DNA of 64,000 nucleotides from Methanobacterium sp. (GCF_016217785.1 NZ_JACRGA010000008.1:1-64000); one strand, 5' to 3'; numbered from the stretch's first letter, positions 1-13,079 are shown. Translations and numbers: made by a program. The notes: generated by a model from the sequence alone, not told the origin.

Positions 1-757
<757 letters not shown>

Positions 758-762
758 CAACA

Positions 763-784
763 CTTCTTTCTTTTTTCTTTTTTG
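763..784 (+). terminator. T-rich terminator of mer
   Basis: A pyrimidine/T-rich run begins 6 bases after the mer stop and contains two blocks of six T. Archaeal RNA polymerase terminates on such tracts without needing a hairpin. No inverted repeat is visible here. Confidence 0.5.
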
Positions 785-821
785 TATAAAATCTCTAAGA
801 TTCTAATTCTTTGAACCTTAA

Positions 822-861
822 AATTCTTCAAACTACTAAATTCTTCTTCAAACTACTAAAT
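822..861. repeat. Two-copy 19-bp tandem repeat
   Basis: The sequence attcttcaaactactaa occurs twice, head to tail, between the convergent mer and radical SAM genes. It is one of many short intergenic tandem repeats in this window. Confidence 0.6.
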
Positions 862-886
862 TCGGTATTCCATTCGGTTATCATCA

Positions 887-1819
887 TTATTCAAACCATT
901 TTTCATAGACATTTCCATCTTTATAAACACTATTGCGGATTTCATGCTTTTTAGAGAGTTTAACTACTTTATGATGAAGTTCCTGCTGATATCTACGTGA
1001 TGGTGCAAAGGAATTTCCAAACAATGCCTTAGTTTTAGGTACAAGTTCTGGGAAATGTTCCTCCAGAACACGATAGTAACTGGTTTTACAGTCCTGGGGC
1101 CCCTCACCAAAAAGGGTTAATCCACTTGCTAAGATGAAATCAGCACCATAATCTTTAGCTTTTTTAATCATTTCATCTAAATGTTCCTCTTTATCTGATA
1201 GAAATGGTAAAAGAGGCATGAAAATGGCCCCTACAAGGAAACCTTCCTTTTTACATTTCTTCATTGTTTCCAATCTTTCCTGGGGAGGGGGAGCTCCGGG
1301 TTCAAATATTTTGGAGAGATATTCATCAGTGGTGGAGAAAGAAAAGGAAGTTACAACTCCAGTATCCATCTTCTCTGCCAGTTCCGGAGGTAACACTGCC
1401 TTTTTGCCAATTTTTTCCAGAATATCCAGATCTCTCAATATCAATGGAGAACGAGTTAAAATATTTACCGGAAAATGGAATCTTAAAATAATCATTAAAA
1501 GCTCTCTTGTAATCTTGAGATCTTTTTCAATTGGCAGGTAGGGATCGGTAGCTGAACCGAAAGCTATGAATCCGTACTCTCTTTTTCGGGCCCTGTTTTT
1601 AAGCTGCCTAACCAGTGTCTCTGGTGCATTTATCTTAACAGCCAGACCAGGGACCTGGTGTTCACCGTACTTGCTGCCCCGGGTGTAACAGTAGACACAG
1701 TTAAAGGAACAACCAGAGTAGGGGTTTAAAGAATAACCTGACAGGAACCACTCATCAGCATGTTTTTGTTTGTTTAAAACAGATTTGACCTTAATCTCCC
1801 GGACCAGTTCACTCACCAT
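887..1819 (-). CDS. SPL-family radical SAM protein
   Basis: Radical SAM enzyme of the spore photoproduct lyase-like family (COG1533). Its N-terminus has the cluster-binding motif CSFNCVYC followed by YTRGSKYGEH, and the family signature GFIAFGSATDPYLPIE. The frame stays open to an ATG at 1849, but I favour the in-frame ATG at 1819 (MVSELVREIK, 310 residues), which follows a G-rich stretch. Neither start has a clear ribosome site. Members with this short architecture are common in archaea and have no established substrate, so DNA photoproduct repair should not be assumed. The gene is monocistronic and convergent with mer. Confidence 0.85.
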   Translation of the reverse strand: MVSELVREIKVKSVLNKQKHADEWFLSGYSLNPYSGCSFNCVYCYTRGSKYGEHQVPGLAVKINAPETLVRQLKNRARKREYGFIAFGSATDPYLPIEKDLKITRELLMIILRFHFPVNILTRSPLILRDLDILEKIGKKAVLPPELAEKMDTGVVTSFSFSTTDEYLSKIFEPGAPPPQERLETMKKCKKEGFLVGAIFMPLLPFLSDKEEHLDEMIKKAKDYGADFILASGLTLFGEGPQDCKTSYYRVLEEHFPELVPKTKALFGNSFAPSRRYQQELHHKVVKLSKKHEIRNSVYKDGNVYEKWFE

Positions 1820-1925
1820 CCCCACTACAACCAATATATAGCTGCCCATATAGAAAATTTCAATCCAATAAACATTTTCGAATTTTATAAGTTGGATTTT
1901 TTAATTTACTCAAGATCTTGCTATA

Positions 1926-1936
1926 ACATATATTAA
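1926..1936 (+). promoter_or_regulatory. TATA box for leaderless RaSEA transcript
   Basis: The TATA-like element acatatattaa is centred about 29 bases upstream of the ATG at 1960, with no ribosome site between them. That spacing would place the transcription start at or next to the ATG, so the mRNA is probably leaderless. Confidence 0.4.
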
Positions 1937-1959
1937 TTGAATTCTATAACTTTAACCAC

Positions 1960-3051
1960 ATGAACAACCAGCAACCCCTAAATAATTTACTACCCGATAT
2001 CAGGAAAAAAGCCCTGAAAAGGGTTAAAAAAAGATCTCCACAGGAATCGGCTGCCAGCTGGTCCGGAGACGACTTGTTATATTCTGGACCTGGCAGAAGC
2101 ATATTCATAGTTCTACCCACACCAGGATGTGCTTGGGCTCTGGCAGGCTCAGGAGGTTGTAGTATGTGCAGTTACATTGCAGACTCACCCCTGGAAGAGG
2201 TTTCTACTGAAGAACTGGTAGAAATTTTCAAAGACCTACTCCAGAGGCAAATTCAAAAACAGGAGATTGCAGGACCCACTGCCATTAAGATATTTGTCTC
2301 CGGCAGCTTCTTAAACCCTGACGAAATATCAGAGGATGCTCGGCAGGAGATTTTCAGAATTATTAACGATTATGATGATGTTGAAGAAGTTGTAGTTGAG
2401 TCCAGACCAGAATATGTCACTGAAGAAGTTCTGAGGGATTGTTGTCAATCAATACCAGATAAAATATTTGAAGTGGCCATGGGCCTGGAGAGTGCGGATG
2501 ATAATATTCGCCTGCAGAGAATAAACAAAGGATTCACACGTGAAGATTTTGAAAAAACCATGAGCACCATTAAAAACCTCCAATCTGATTTTAAAGTTGA
2601 AGGTAAGGTTTATTTGCTGGTTAAACCCGTGTTAACCTCTGAAGGTGAAGCAATTGAAGATGCTGTGAAATCTGCCCAATATGCAGCGGAAATTGGAGTA
2701 GGTAGGGTGTCTTTTTGCCCTTCAACCATCCATAAGGGAACTTTAATGGAACTACTATGGCGTCGTGGGTCTTATCAGCCCCCCTGGATCTGGAGTACTT
2801 TGGAAATCATCCGCAGGGTGCGAAAGTCTGTTAAAATCCCGGTGATCATGGATACTGCTGGATTCGGAACCCGAAGGGGACCCTATAACTGTAAAAAATG
2901 TAATTCCAAACTAAAAGATTTGATTATAGAGTCCAACATCAACCAGACCATTCCCCCTGAAGAAGAATGCGAATGTAAGGTTAAATGGGAGGCAGAGGTT
3001 GAATTTTCAGATGTGACCAGATCAACCACAAATCTCTTAAAAACCCGTTGA
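1960..3051 (+). CDS. Archaeosine biosynthesis radical SAM protein RaSEA
   Basis: 363-residue radical SAM protein of the TIGR01210 family. In Thermococcus this family (RaSEA) partners ArcS to convert preQ0-lysine at tRNA position 15 to archaeosine. Visible features are the cluster motif CAWALAGSGGCSMCSY (spaced Cys-x7-Cys variant typical of the family), the middle segment FVSGSFLNPDEI, the VESRPEYV strand, and a C-terminal Cys-rich segment (CKKCNSK...ECECK) that could bind metal. ArcS is not in the window. No ribosome site precedes the ATG. Assignment rests on family resemblance; the tRNA substrate is inferred. Confidence 0.8.
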   Translation: MNNQQPLNNLLPDIRKKALKRVKKRSPQESAASWSGDDLLYSGPGRSIFIVLPTPGCAWALAGSGGCSMCSYIADSPLEEVSTEELVEIFKDLLQRQIQKQEIAGPTAIKIFVSGSFLNPDEISEDARQEIFRIINDYDDVEEVVVESRPEYVTEEVLRDCCQSIPDKIFEVAMGLESADDNIRLQRINKGFTREDFEKTMSTIKNLQSDFKVEGKVYLLVKPVLTSEGEAIEDAVKSAQYAAEIGVGRVSFCPSTIHKGTLMELLWRRGSYQPPWIWSTLEIIRRVRKSVKIPVIMDTAGFGTRRGPYNCKKCNSKLKDLIIESNINQTIPPEEECECKVKWEAEVEFSDVTRSTTNLLKTR

Positions 3052-3284
3052 AACTTTTAATCAACACTAAATCTACTAATTAATTAATTTCTAAGTGAAA
3101 ATTAGATACGAATGAAGAATGTATTGATAAATAAGGCTATATAATGCTTTATTATCGATTATTCTCATTAATGAACCTTTACAATACCCCTCATTGTGTC
3201 AAAAATATTTAGAAAGATATTAATATACATAAATAAACATAACTCTTAAAGTAAGATTTTTTACTCGTATTGTGAGGGGGAATA

Positions 3285-6363
<3,079 letters not shown>

Positions 6364-6368
<5 letters not shown>

Positions 6369-6425
6369 AAAGAATTAGAAGGAATTAGAAGGAATTAAAA
6401 GGGAATTAAAAAGAATTGAAAATGG
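6364..6425. repeat. Short GAATTARAAGG tandem repeats after the kinase stop
   Basis: Five to six imperfect copies of an 11-12 bp unit (gaattagaagg / gaattaaaaag) begin at the kinase stop codon and run downstream. They resemble an expansion of the gene's own end. Confidence 0.6.
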
Positions 6426-6527
6426 GGATAATATTCAATAAATAACTACCCCAATCCATTTTATTATCTAAAACCTACTTCATTATTTTATTCAATGATG
6501 ACAGTCTTAAATAGAATATTAACGGAT

Positions 6528-7919
6528 TTAATACAATAATGTTGGGTTTTTAGGTCCCTTCACCTCTTTAGCCCCTTCTTTTTCCAGTATATGGTAAGAT
6601 TCCATCAGATCCTCCAGAAGCATCTCCACCATGTCCCGGCCGAAATTTTCTTTAACAACAATTCTCAGAACAGCCACATCCTCTGCATTCGCAGGGAGGG
6701 TGTAAGCAGGTACAATCCATCCTTTCTCCCGAAGTTTTTCCGAAAGCTGGAATACTGAAAAATCAGCCTCTTTTAAAGTTACTGCTACCAATGGTACAAT
6801 GATGTTTTTATTTATGAGTTCAAATTTACCTGAATTTTGAAGTTCTCCAGCCAGGTAAAGAGTGTTTTCGAACATGTTGGCCATTATATCATTATAACCC
6901 TTCTTACCGAGTCTTATGAGATTATAATACTGGGCAATTATGGTGCTGCTTCCCTTGGAGAAATTTAGGGAGTAATTGGGCATTAATCCCCCTAGATAGT
7001 TGATATCGAATATCAGATCTTCAGGCAGGTCAGATTTGTCTTTAAATATTATCCATCCCACCCCCGGGTATACCAGACCGTATTTGTGGCCAGATACATT
7101 GATGGATTTCACCTGTTCCAGTCTGAAATCCCATTCCATATCAGGGAAAATGAATGGTGCTACGAACCCTCCGCTGGCACCGTCAACATGGATGGGTATG
7201 TCCCATCCCTTGGTTTTTTTAATATCAACAAGTAAGTCATTGATTTCTTTAATTGGATCCATTTGGCCGGTGAAAGTGGTTCCAATAACCGCACCCACAG
7301 CAATGGTGTTTTCATCAACTTCCTGGGCAACATCTTCAGCAGTTATTGTGTAAACATCTCTTTTTAGTGGTATTAGCTTTAATTCCACATCGAAATATTT
7401 GGCGAACTTCTCCCATACAGTGTGCACATCAGCACCCATTACAATGTTGGGTTTATCCCAATTTTTGCCCTCATTTTCTCTGCGTTGTCTCCAGGTCCAT
7501 TTGTGGGCTAACAGTCCCAGCATAATGGCCTCAGAGGATCCTATAGTCCCGGTTCCCACGGATTTACAGTCATGGGGTGCATTAAATAGGCGGGCAAGCA
7601 TGTTAACCACCCTGTCCTGGATTTTAGAGGTTTGAGGGTATTCATCGTTATCCACATAGTTTTTACCCACACTATCCATGATCAGCTGGTCTGCTTCTGG
7701 TTCCATCCAGGTGGTTACAAAACTGGCCAGGTTCAAAGCTGGATTCCCATCCAGATTTAATTCCTCGTTTATCAGTTGATATGCAGCTTTTGCTGGCATT
7801 CCATCCTCTGGCATCTCATATTTGGGAATACTCTCACTGAAATATCGGCTTCCATAAGTGGTTGTATTTTCCCTTTCTGATTTTTTCATCTTTCCCAGGT
7901 CTAGTTTTTCAGATAACAT
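6528..7919 (-). CDS. gadB: Glutamate decarboxylase, PLP-dependent
   Basis: 463-residue group II PLP decarboxylase. It matches bacterial/plant-type GadB rather than the shorter methanogen tyrosine decarboxylase MfnA: the N-terminal YGSRYFSESIPKYEMPEDGM block, the cofactor-site strand IHVDGASGGFVAPF and the Schiff-base lysine in VSGHKYGLVYPGVGW. Predicted to convert glutamate to GABA with proton consumption, in the cytosol. No glutamate/GABA antiporter is adjacent, so an acid-resistance role is unproven. It starts at ATG 7919 and reads away from a long promoter region shared with cfbA. Length is normal for the family. Confidence 0.9.
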   Translation of the reverse strand: MLSEKLDLGKMKKSERENTTTYGSRYFSESIPKYEMPEDGMPAKAAYQLINEELNLDGNPALNLASFVTTWMEPEADQLIMDSVGKNYVDNDEYPQTSKIQDRVVNMLARLFNAPHDCKSVGTGTIGSSEAIMLGLLAHKWTWRQRRENEGKNWDKPNIVMGADVHTVWEKFAKYFDVELKLIPLKRDVYTITAEDVAQEVDENTIAVGAVIGTTFTGQMDPIKEINDLLVDIKKTKGWDIPIHVDGASGGFVAPFIFPDMEWDFRLEQVKSINVSGHKYGLVYPGVGWIIFKDKSDLPEDLIFDINYLGGLMPNYSLNFSKGSSTIIAQYYNLIRLGKKGYNDIMANMFENTLYLAGELQNSGKFELINKNIIVPLVAVTLKEADFSVFQLSEKLREKGWIVPAYTLPANAEDVAVLRIVVKENFGRDMVEMLLEDLMESYHILEKEGAKEVKGPKNPTLLY

Positions 7920-8090
7920 TCAAATACACCCATTCGATGTGTATAAATAATAATTGATTTTTTATTATGAATCTTATAGTCCTTTAAATTTACCTTTTTC
8001 AACCTATTTTAACATTTAAATTATTATTTTGATTTAATTTAAGTTTAAAAGTTTATAAATGGTGTAATCGTTTGAAAAAAATCAAATAAA

Positions 8091-8107
8091 TTTGAGTATT
8101 ACTCAAA
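8091..8107. promoter_or_regulatory. Perfect 17-bp palindrome, operator candidate
   Basis: TTTGAGTA-T-TACTCAAA is a perfect inverted repeat with a single central base. It lies about 30 bp upstream of a minus-strand TATA candidate serving gadB. Such symmetry fits a dimeric helix-turn-helix regulator. Which protein binds is unknown. Confidence 0.5.
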
Positions 8108-8407
8108 CAAGATTTATGGTATCTTTAAATAGGATGATAATGTAATGATTGTATAGAAATATGTATTAAATCAATGGGTATTATTATTACAAGTCTGTAC
8201 TGGATAAATAGCCATGAATGAGTATTTCCTTGGATTAAACACCAAAGACATTCTTATACACCGTAGACAATTCATAACACTAAAAGACATTCCTAATACC
8301 ATAAACATTCTTTACACTAAAGATATTCCTCAAAATTAAAAAAACGATGATATTATTCCCATCGGATTTAATAGAGTGATTTTAAAAGCGAGTTATAATG
8401 GGATCTT

Positions 8408-8419
8408 ATCTATAAAAGG
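8408..8419 (+). promoter_or_regulatory. TATA box of cfbA
   Basis: The element atctataaaagg lies about 35 bp before the cfbA ATG. A GGATGATG ribosome site follows at 8436-8443. The preceding ggatctta is duplicated on either side of the box. Confidence 0.45.
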
Positions 8420-8449
8420 ATCTTAAAAAAAAAGCCGGATGATGAAATT

Positions 8450-8884
8450 ATGAACAGCAAATCAAACAGCACCGAAAAGATAGGGATATTACTGATTGGG
8501 CATGGAAGTAGCTTACCTCAGAGTAATGATGTGATTTACAAACTATCCTCAATGTATAAAGAAACATCCCCCTACCCGGTTGAAATGGGATTTATGAATA
8601 TTGAAAAACCATCAATTCCCACTGCACTCAATGCCCTTGCAGGAAAAGGCGTAAATAAAATTATTGCAGCACCTATTTTTTTAGCCCACGGCCTCCATAC
8701 CAAAGAAGACATCCCATACATGCTTGGTTTGGGTGAAGCACGCAAGGATGCGGGTTATTATAATGAAAAACAGGAAGTAATTGAATTTGATGGGGAAATT
8801 GTCTACATCGAACCAATCGGGGCAGATCCACGGATCGTGGATGTGATTAAAAAGCGGGTAAAGGACTCCTGTGGGCTAGATTAG
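8450..8884 (+). CDS. cfbA: Sirohydrochlorin cobalto/nickelochelatase, short CbiX type
   Basis: 144-residue small CbiX (CbiXS), a homodimeric class II chelatase of methanogens. CfbA inserts Ni2+ into sirohydrochlorin in coenzyme F430 synthesis and Co2+ for cobamides. Metal-binding histidines are visible in LLIGHGSSLPQSND near the N-terminus and in APIFLAHGLHTKEDIP around residue 80. Length is about half that of long bacterial CbiX/CbiK proteins, as expected for the archaeal form. ATG is preceded by a good ribosome site. No other F430 or cobalamin gene is adjacent. Confidence 0.9.
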   Translation: MNSKSNSTEKIGILLIGHGSSLPQSNDVIYKLSSMYKETSPYPVEMGFMNIEKPSIPTALNALAGKGVNKIIAAPIFLAHGLHTKEDIPYMLGLGEARKDAGYYNEKQEVIEFDGEIVYIEPIGADPRIVDVIKKRVKDSCGLD

Positions 8885-9137
8885 GATTAAGAATTTTAGA
8901 TATTATAAAATTAAATTAATGTTAAATGGCAAATACTATAATTAAATCAGAAGATTTACACTTGTTACAGGCCCGTAAAAGGACATGATTGAATTTAAAG
9001 AAAGATTCTAATTCTGTATTTTTTTATTAAAAACTAATAAGATACTTAGTAACAATTAATAAGATAAACTTTATTAAATATATATGGTTAGTAGGAATAG
9101 CTAAAAGTACAATTTTACCATGAGCGGGGGGAGAAGA

Positions 9138-10823
9138 GTGGATGATAAAGTTTCAGCAGGAATTTTTATTTTTTTTACATTAGTGGTAGTTGTAGTCGGA
9201 GTTTTGATTTTTAATCCCCTGAATCTTAACACATCCCCTTTAGATAATGAATTGATTACAGTTAACCAAACCGGGAACAACACTACAAGCAATTATGATA
9301 TTCTTCCTTCAACAACTTTATTAACATCCATTCCATTCTCACCCGGAGGTTATAGTCAATCTTCATCATCCATGAGTCCGTCAGTGAATCCTTCACCCGG
9401 TCCTGAACCTTCTCCAGATCCAATGGATCATATAATCAGCTTATTTGATCAGTACATTAAATCATATTACAACCAATCCCTGATCCCGGGTATGGCTGTG
9501 GTAATAGTTCAAAACGATAAAATACTTTACATGAATTGTCTGGGAGTTAAAGATTTAGCATCAGGAGAACCAGTTGACGAGAACACGTTATTTGGAATAT
9601 GTTCCATCACCAAACAATTCTCAGCAACCAATATCGCACAATTAGTAGATAAAGGGTTAATGAACTGGACAGATCCCATAACTGATTATTATTCGGCACC
9701 AGATGAATTCCAGTTATATGATGACTACGTAACTGGAAATATAACTATCAACGATTGTCTCATCCATAATAGCGGATTACCAGTTGAAGGTGGAAATGAT
9801 TATCCTACCTATTTTAATGATTCATATTCTGCTGCTCTTTACAAGCTTCGTTACATGGAAAATACCACCCCATTTAGAAGTACAGTCCAGTACAACAGTA
9901 TGCTTTATGCATTGCCAGGTTACTGTGCAGCAAGGACCAGTAACACGACCTGGAATGAATTAATTAAGAATGATCTCCTGGATCCATTGGGAATGACCAC
10001 TGCCACCACCAGCTATTATGATTTTATGAATTCATCCAATCATGTCACTCCCTATAAACTTCTCAAAAATGGCACCATGAAATCCTATGATGTTATTCCT
10101 GACCCAATCGGCCCAGCAGGTAGTATGGCATGTTCAATCAGCGAAATGGCCAACTGGCTTCGCTTCCAAATTGCAGATACTGGAGTGTATAATGGTGTTC
10201 AGATCGTTTCTAAAAAAGAATTAGATGAAACACGCACTGGAAAAATGTACATTAACGAGAAAAATACTTCAATGATTGGTTATGGATGGGGGACCAAAGA
10301 TAACGGCACCACCATATATCATGATGGAGATAGTGACGCATTTTTCAGTCAGATTACCATTTATACTACCAAGGATTTAGGCATAGTCATATTGAGCAAT
10401 GGCGGACAGTATGCGTATAATTTCAAAATTTGCTTGGATGCTAAATTTAGGGAGTTATTAAAAGGTAATGACGCCTTTGATCCTTGGCCTGCCAGGAAGA
10501 ATCTCACTGACAATACCTGGATAGAGGATGTCCCGGATCAGTATATAGATAATCCTCAGCCTTTAAGCGCTTATGTTGGTGAGTATTCCCATAGTGTATT
10601 TGGCTTGATAAACATAACCACGAATACTGGCACATTGATCTGTAATTATGGTAATAATAGCCAGTCTTTTGATTTGAAGCACTGGAGCAATACTACCTTT
10701 GAAGATCCAACCAACAATCACTTTTTCAACTTCACAGATTTCCAAGCGGGTGGTGCGCAGCAAGTAGAGGTTACACATTTCAGTTTCCCACCGGAAAATG
10801 GTACCTTCAACCGCACCAGTTAA
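9138..10823 (+). CDS. Membrane-anchored beta-lactamase-fold serine hydrolase
   Basis: Class C beta-lactamase/esterase-like protein (Beta-lactamase superfamily, COG1680). I choose the GTG at 9138 (561 residues) because GGGGGGAG at 9126-9133 sits just before it; the ATG at 9120 has no ribosome site. An N-terminal membrane helix (about residues 6-26) is followed by a Ser/Thr/Pro-rich linker (to about residue 95), so the catalytic domain is outside the cell. Catalytic motifs: SITK (Ser156, Lys159), YNS (Tyr252) and HDG in place of KTG. A C-terminal domain (about 460-561) is rich in Asn, with NxS/T sequons. The substrate is unknown; pseudomurein-peptide or ester hydrolysis are possibilities. Confidence 0.8.
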   Translation: MDDKVSAGIFIFFTLVVVVVGVLIFNPLNLNTSPLDNELITVNQTGNNTTSNYDILPSTTLLTSIPFSPGGYSQSSSSMSPSVNPSPGPEPSPDPMDHIISLFDQYIKSYYNQSLIPGMAVVIVQNDKILYMNCLGVKDLASGEPVDENTLFGICSITKQFSATNIAQLVDKGLMNWTDPITDYYSAPDEFQLYDDYVTGNITINDCLIHNSGLPVEGGNDYPTYFNDSYSAALYKLRYMENTTPFRSTVQYNSMLYALPGYCAARTSNTTWNELIKNDLLDPLGMTTATTSYYDFMNSSNHVTPYKLLKNGTMKSYDVIPDPIGPAGSMACSISEMANWLRFQIADTGVYNGVQIVSKKELDETRTGKMYINEKNTSMIGYGWGTKDNGTTIYHDGDSDAFFSQITIYTTKDLGIVILSNGGQYAYNFKICLDAKFRELLKGNDAFDPWPARKNLTDNTWIEDVPDQYIDNPQPLSAYVGEYSHSVFGLINITTNTGTLICNYGNNSQSFDLKHWSNTTFEDPTNNHFFNFTDFQAGGAQQVEVTHFSFPPENGTFNRTS

Positions 10824-10939
10824 AATTATTTAACATTTATTTTCTGACTTTCCAATGAGAAAATCAGTTTTTAAAGTGTTAACCCCTTGAAAGAATTAAA
10901 TGGTAGAAATAACTAAAAAAAGATTATTATTCCAATTAT

Positions 10940-11608
10940 TCACGTCTTTTGAATGATTATTATCAAGGAACTGGCCATCACCGAAGAAAAGCTTTGATCA
11001 ATTTCCATTTGGTCTATATTCAGTTCAGTTATTAGATTTTGATCATCAGGGTGCTTATCTTTGAAGTTTTTAATCAGCAGTTTTAATGGTTTATAATATT
11101 CATCCCACCATACCTGGTGTGATAATTCAAATTCATCAATGAGCCTGTAACCATGCTTTTTAATCAATTCAAGCTTTTTATCCTTATCTTTACTATCATC
11201 ATGAATTACTAAAAACCCATCACTTTTTAAAAAGCGACGCCAGTTTTTTATACTATTTTCAAAGCCCATTACAAATACTGAACCTTCTGCCCAGATAATA
11301 TCAAAGCTTTCCTCAGGAAAATCCATGGTGAAAATTGAATCATTAATAACCCTCACTTGTTTATCTAATCCCCGGGCCTTTATTTTTGTTTTTAACATAT
11401 TCAATGAGGTTGCATTATCATCCAGGCCAGTAACATCCCCTCCGGATATTTTTGCCAGTTCCACTGTCGGAACTCCTGTTCCACACCCAATATCTAAAAT
11501 ACGAGGATTCTCAATCTCAGGGAGTAATTTAAATGCTTTTATTGTGTATTTATTGAGATTCTCCCGTATATGATCCTTTTCACTCCTATACAAATCCAGA
11601 TTTGACAT
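10940..11608 (-). CDS. Class I SAM-dependent methyltransferase
   Basis: 222-residue Rossmann-fold methyltransferase. Motif I is ILDIGCGTGVPTVELAK (about residues 38-54), the acidic end of strand 2 is VTGLDDN, and motif IV region is FDIIWAEGSVFVMGF. The substrate cannot be read from sequence. The gene is monocistronic and convergent with the serine hydrolase gene, with only a weak GGAT ribosome site before the ATG. Confidence 0.8.
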   Translation of the reverse strand: MSNLDLYRSEKDHIRENLNKYTIKAFKLLPEIENPRILDIGCGTGVPTVELAKISGGDVTGLDDNATSLNMLKTKIKARGLDKQVRVINDSIFTMDFPEESFDIIWAEGSVFVMGFENSIKNWRRFLKSDGFLVIHDDSKDKDKKLELIKKHGYRLIDEFELSHQVWWDEYYKPLKLLIKNFKDKHPDDQNLITELNIDQMEIDQSFSSVMASSLIIIIQKT

Positions 11609-11707
11609 GATATCCAGTCCATTTTTGATATAAATAATTTCACGATCACTATATGGTTTTTATATTTATGTAATCTCATGAATATGTAGGATAATGGTAG
11701 TGAGAAC

Positions 11708-11848
11708 ATGGCCAAATCAATCGCAGCAACACCAACTTTAATAGGGAAGGATGCAGATCGTTTCGTTCTAAATCTGGACAAACCAACAACTTCCGAAAAA
11801 AAGAAATTCTTGAAAGAATCCCTTAAAGTTTACAGGAATATTAACTAA
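11708..11848 (+). CDS. Small conserved-looking protein, 46 aa
   Basis: A 46-residue frame, MAKSIAATPTLIGKDADRFV then a Lys/Glu-rich helix ending in VYRNIN. The pattern (MAKxIAxTPxLxGKDAxRF) resembles a family of very short archaeal/bacterial antitoxin-like or hypothetical proteins with an N-terminal strand and C-terminal helix. This is from memory of the pattern, not a search. A GTGAG sequence lies just upstream of the ATG. No toxin gene (PIN, RelE) is next to it. It lies alone between two minus-strand genes. Confidence 0.6.
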   Translation: MAKSIAATPTLIGKDADRFVLNLDKPTTSEKKKFLKESLKVYRNIN

Positions 11849-11903
11849 TAGCGAAGGTAGGGCAATCTGCAGAAACTAATGATGAATGTTATTATTGGCA
11901 AAT

Positions 11904-13064
11904 TTATTCAAAAAAGTCTTTAACCTTCTTCAATTCCTGAGTTATCTTGATGCCCTGGGGACAGTGTTCTTCACAGATACCACACTCACTACACACTGCG
12001 GCGTGTTCATGATCTGGCATGAAAGTATGGTAATTAAATTTGTAAAGATCCTTCATTTCAGGATTACCAAACAGGAAGTAGTCATTATATTTGGCAAAGT
12101 TTTCGGGGATATTTACACCAGAAGGGCAGGGTAAACAGTAGCCACAATCAGTACAGCTTATTTTAACCTTTTTTTCGAAAATAGACTTGGCCTGTTGGGT
12201 AATATCTAATTCCGGGTCAGTCAGCATATGCGGGTGGGCTTCCTGGGCAATTTTCAGATTCTCTTCAACCTGTTCCATGGTAGTCATGCCACTCAGGACC
12301 ACTGAAACCTCCGGATGGTTCCACACCCACCTTAAAGCCCATTCAGCAGGGGATTTTTTTGTTTCTGCATCATCAAATAATTCTTGAACTTCTGATGGGA
12401 TGTTGGTAGCCAAGTGGCCGCCCCTTAAAGGTTCCATTACTGCCACACCTAAACCCCTGGCAGATGCATATTCCAGGCCTTCTTCTCCGGCCTGATAATC
12501 ATCATCCAAATAATTTAACTGAATCATGCAGAAAGACCAGTCATAGTGATCCACTACCTCCTTAAAGAGTTCTATTCGGTCATGGAATGAGAAACCGGCA
12601 AGTTTTATTCTCCCATCAGCAATTGCTTCATCCAGAAATTCTTCAAATCCCAGTTCTTTCAGATTTTTCCAGTAGCTTTTATTAATACCATGCACCATGT
12701 AAAAATCAATGCAATCTGTTTCCAGACGTTTCAGCTGTTCATCTAAGAATTTGTCCATGTCTTTCCTGGTCTCTACTGCCCAGCTGGGGAGTTTGGTGGC
12801 TATTTTCACCTTCTCCCTGTAGCCGTCATGCAGTGCCTTTGCTAGGAAGGGCTCACTGGCACCTCCCTGATCCATACTAATACCGTGGTAAGGGTAGGCG
12901 GTGTCAATGAAGTTCACACCTTGATCTATGGCACTGCGCAGCATGTTTATAGCAGTTTTCTCGTCGATATCCATGGGATTATCTCCCTTTAGGGGAAGCC
13001 GCATGCAGCCAAATCCCAGTACTGAAACCTTTTCTTTGGTTTTTCCAAAATCCCGATATAACAT
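11904..13064 (-). CDS. Aldo/keto reductase with C-terminal 2[4Fe-4S] ferredoxin domain
   Basis: 386-residue fusion. The N-terminal AKR barrel (about 1-275) carries the catalytic Tyr in NFIDTAYPYHG, the Lys in IATKLPSW and the His in DFYMVHGI. The C-terminal part (about 290-386) has CTDCGYCLPCPSG and CSECGICEEHCPQG, two cluster motifs. This COG1453 architecture is common in anaerobes, with electrons passing through the clusters; the substrate is unknown. ATG follows an AGGAG ribosome site. It is separated from the tautomerase gene by about 200 bp and shares its strand, with the HxlR regulator divergent beyond. Confidence 0.9.
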   Translation of the reverse strand: MLYRDFGKTKEKVSVLGFGCMRLPLKGDNPMDIDEKTAINMLRSAIDQGVNFIDTAYPYHGISMDQGGASEPFLAKALHDGYREKVKIATKLPSWAVETRKDMDKFLDEQLKRLETDCIDFYMVHGINKSYWKNLKELGFEEFLDEAIADGRIKLAGFSFHDRIELFKEVVDHYDWSFCMIQLNYLDDDYQAGEEGLEYASARGLGVAVMEPLRGGHLATNIPSEVQELFDDAETKKSPAEWALRWVWNHPEVSVVLSGMTTMEQVEENLKIAQEAHPHMLTDPELDITQQAKSIFEKKVKISCTDCGYCLPCPSGVNIPENFAKYNDYFLFGNPEMKDLYKFNYHTFMPDHEHAAVCSECGICEEHCPQGIKITQELKKVKDFFE

Positions 13065-13079
13065 AAAAATTACTCCTTT

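Larger units (their letters stand above)
7920..8449. other. 530-bp divergent intergenic region
   Basis: A/T-rich region between divergent gadB and cfbA. It holds a minus-strand TATA candidate (accatttataaac, about 8049-8061), a perfect 17-bp palindrome (8091-8107), imperfect repeats built on aaagacattc (about 8240-8335) and a plus-strand TATA (8408-8419). No coding frame of conviction is present. Confidence 0.5.

Noticed and set aside
7000..7353. 117-aa frame antisense to gadB
   Set aside because: Opposite a well-supported gene, without a start signal.
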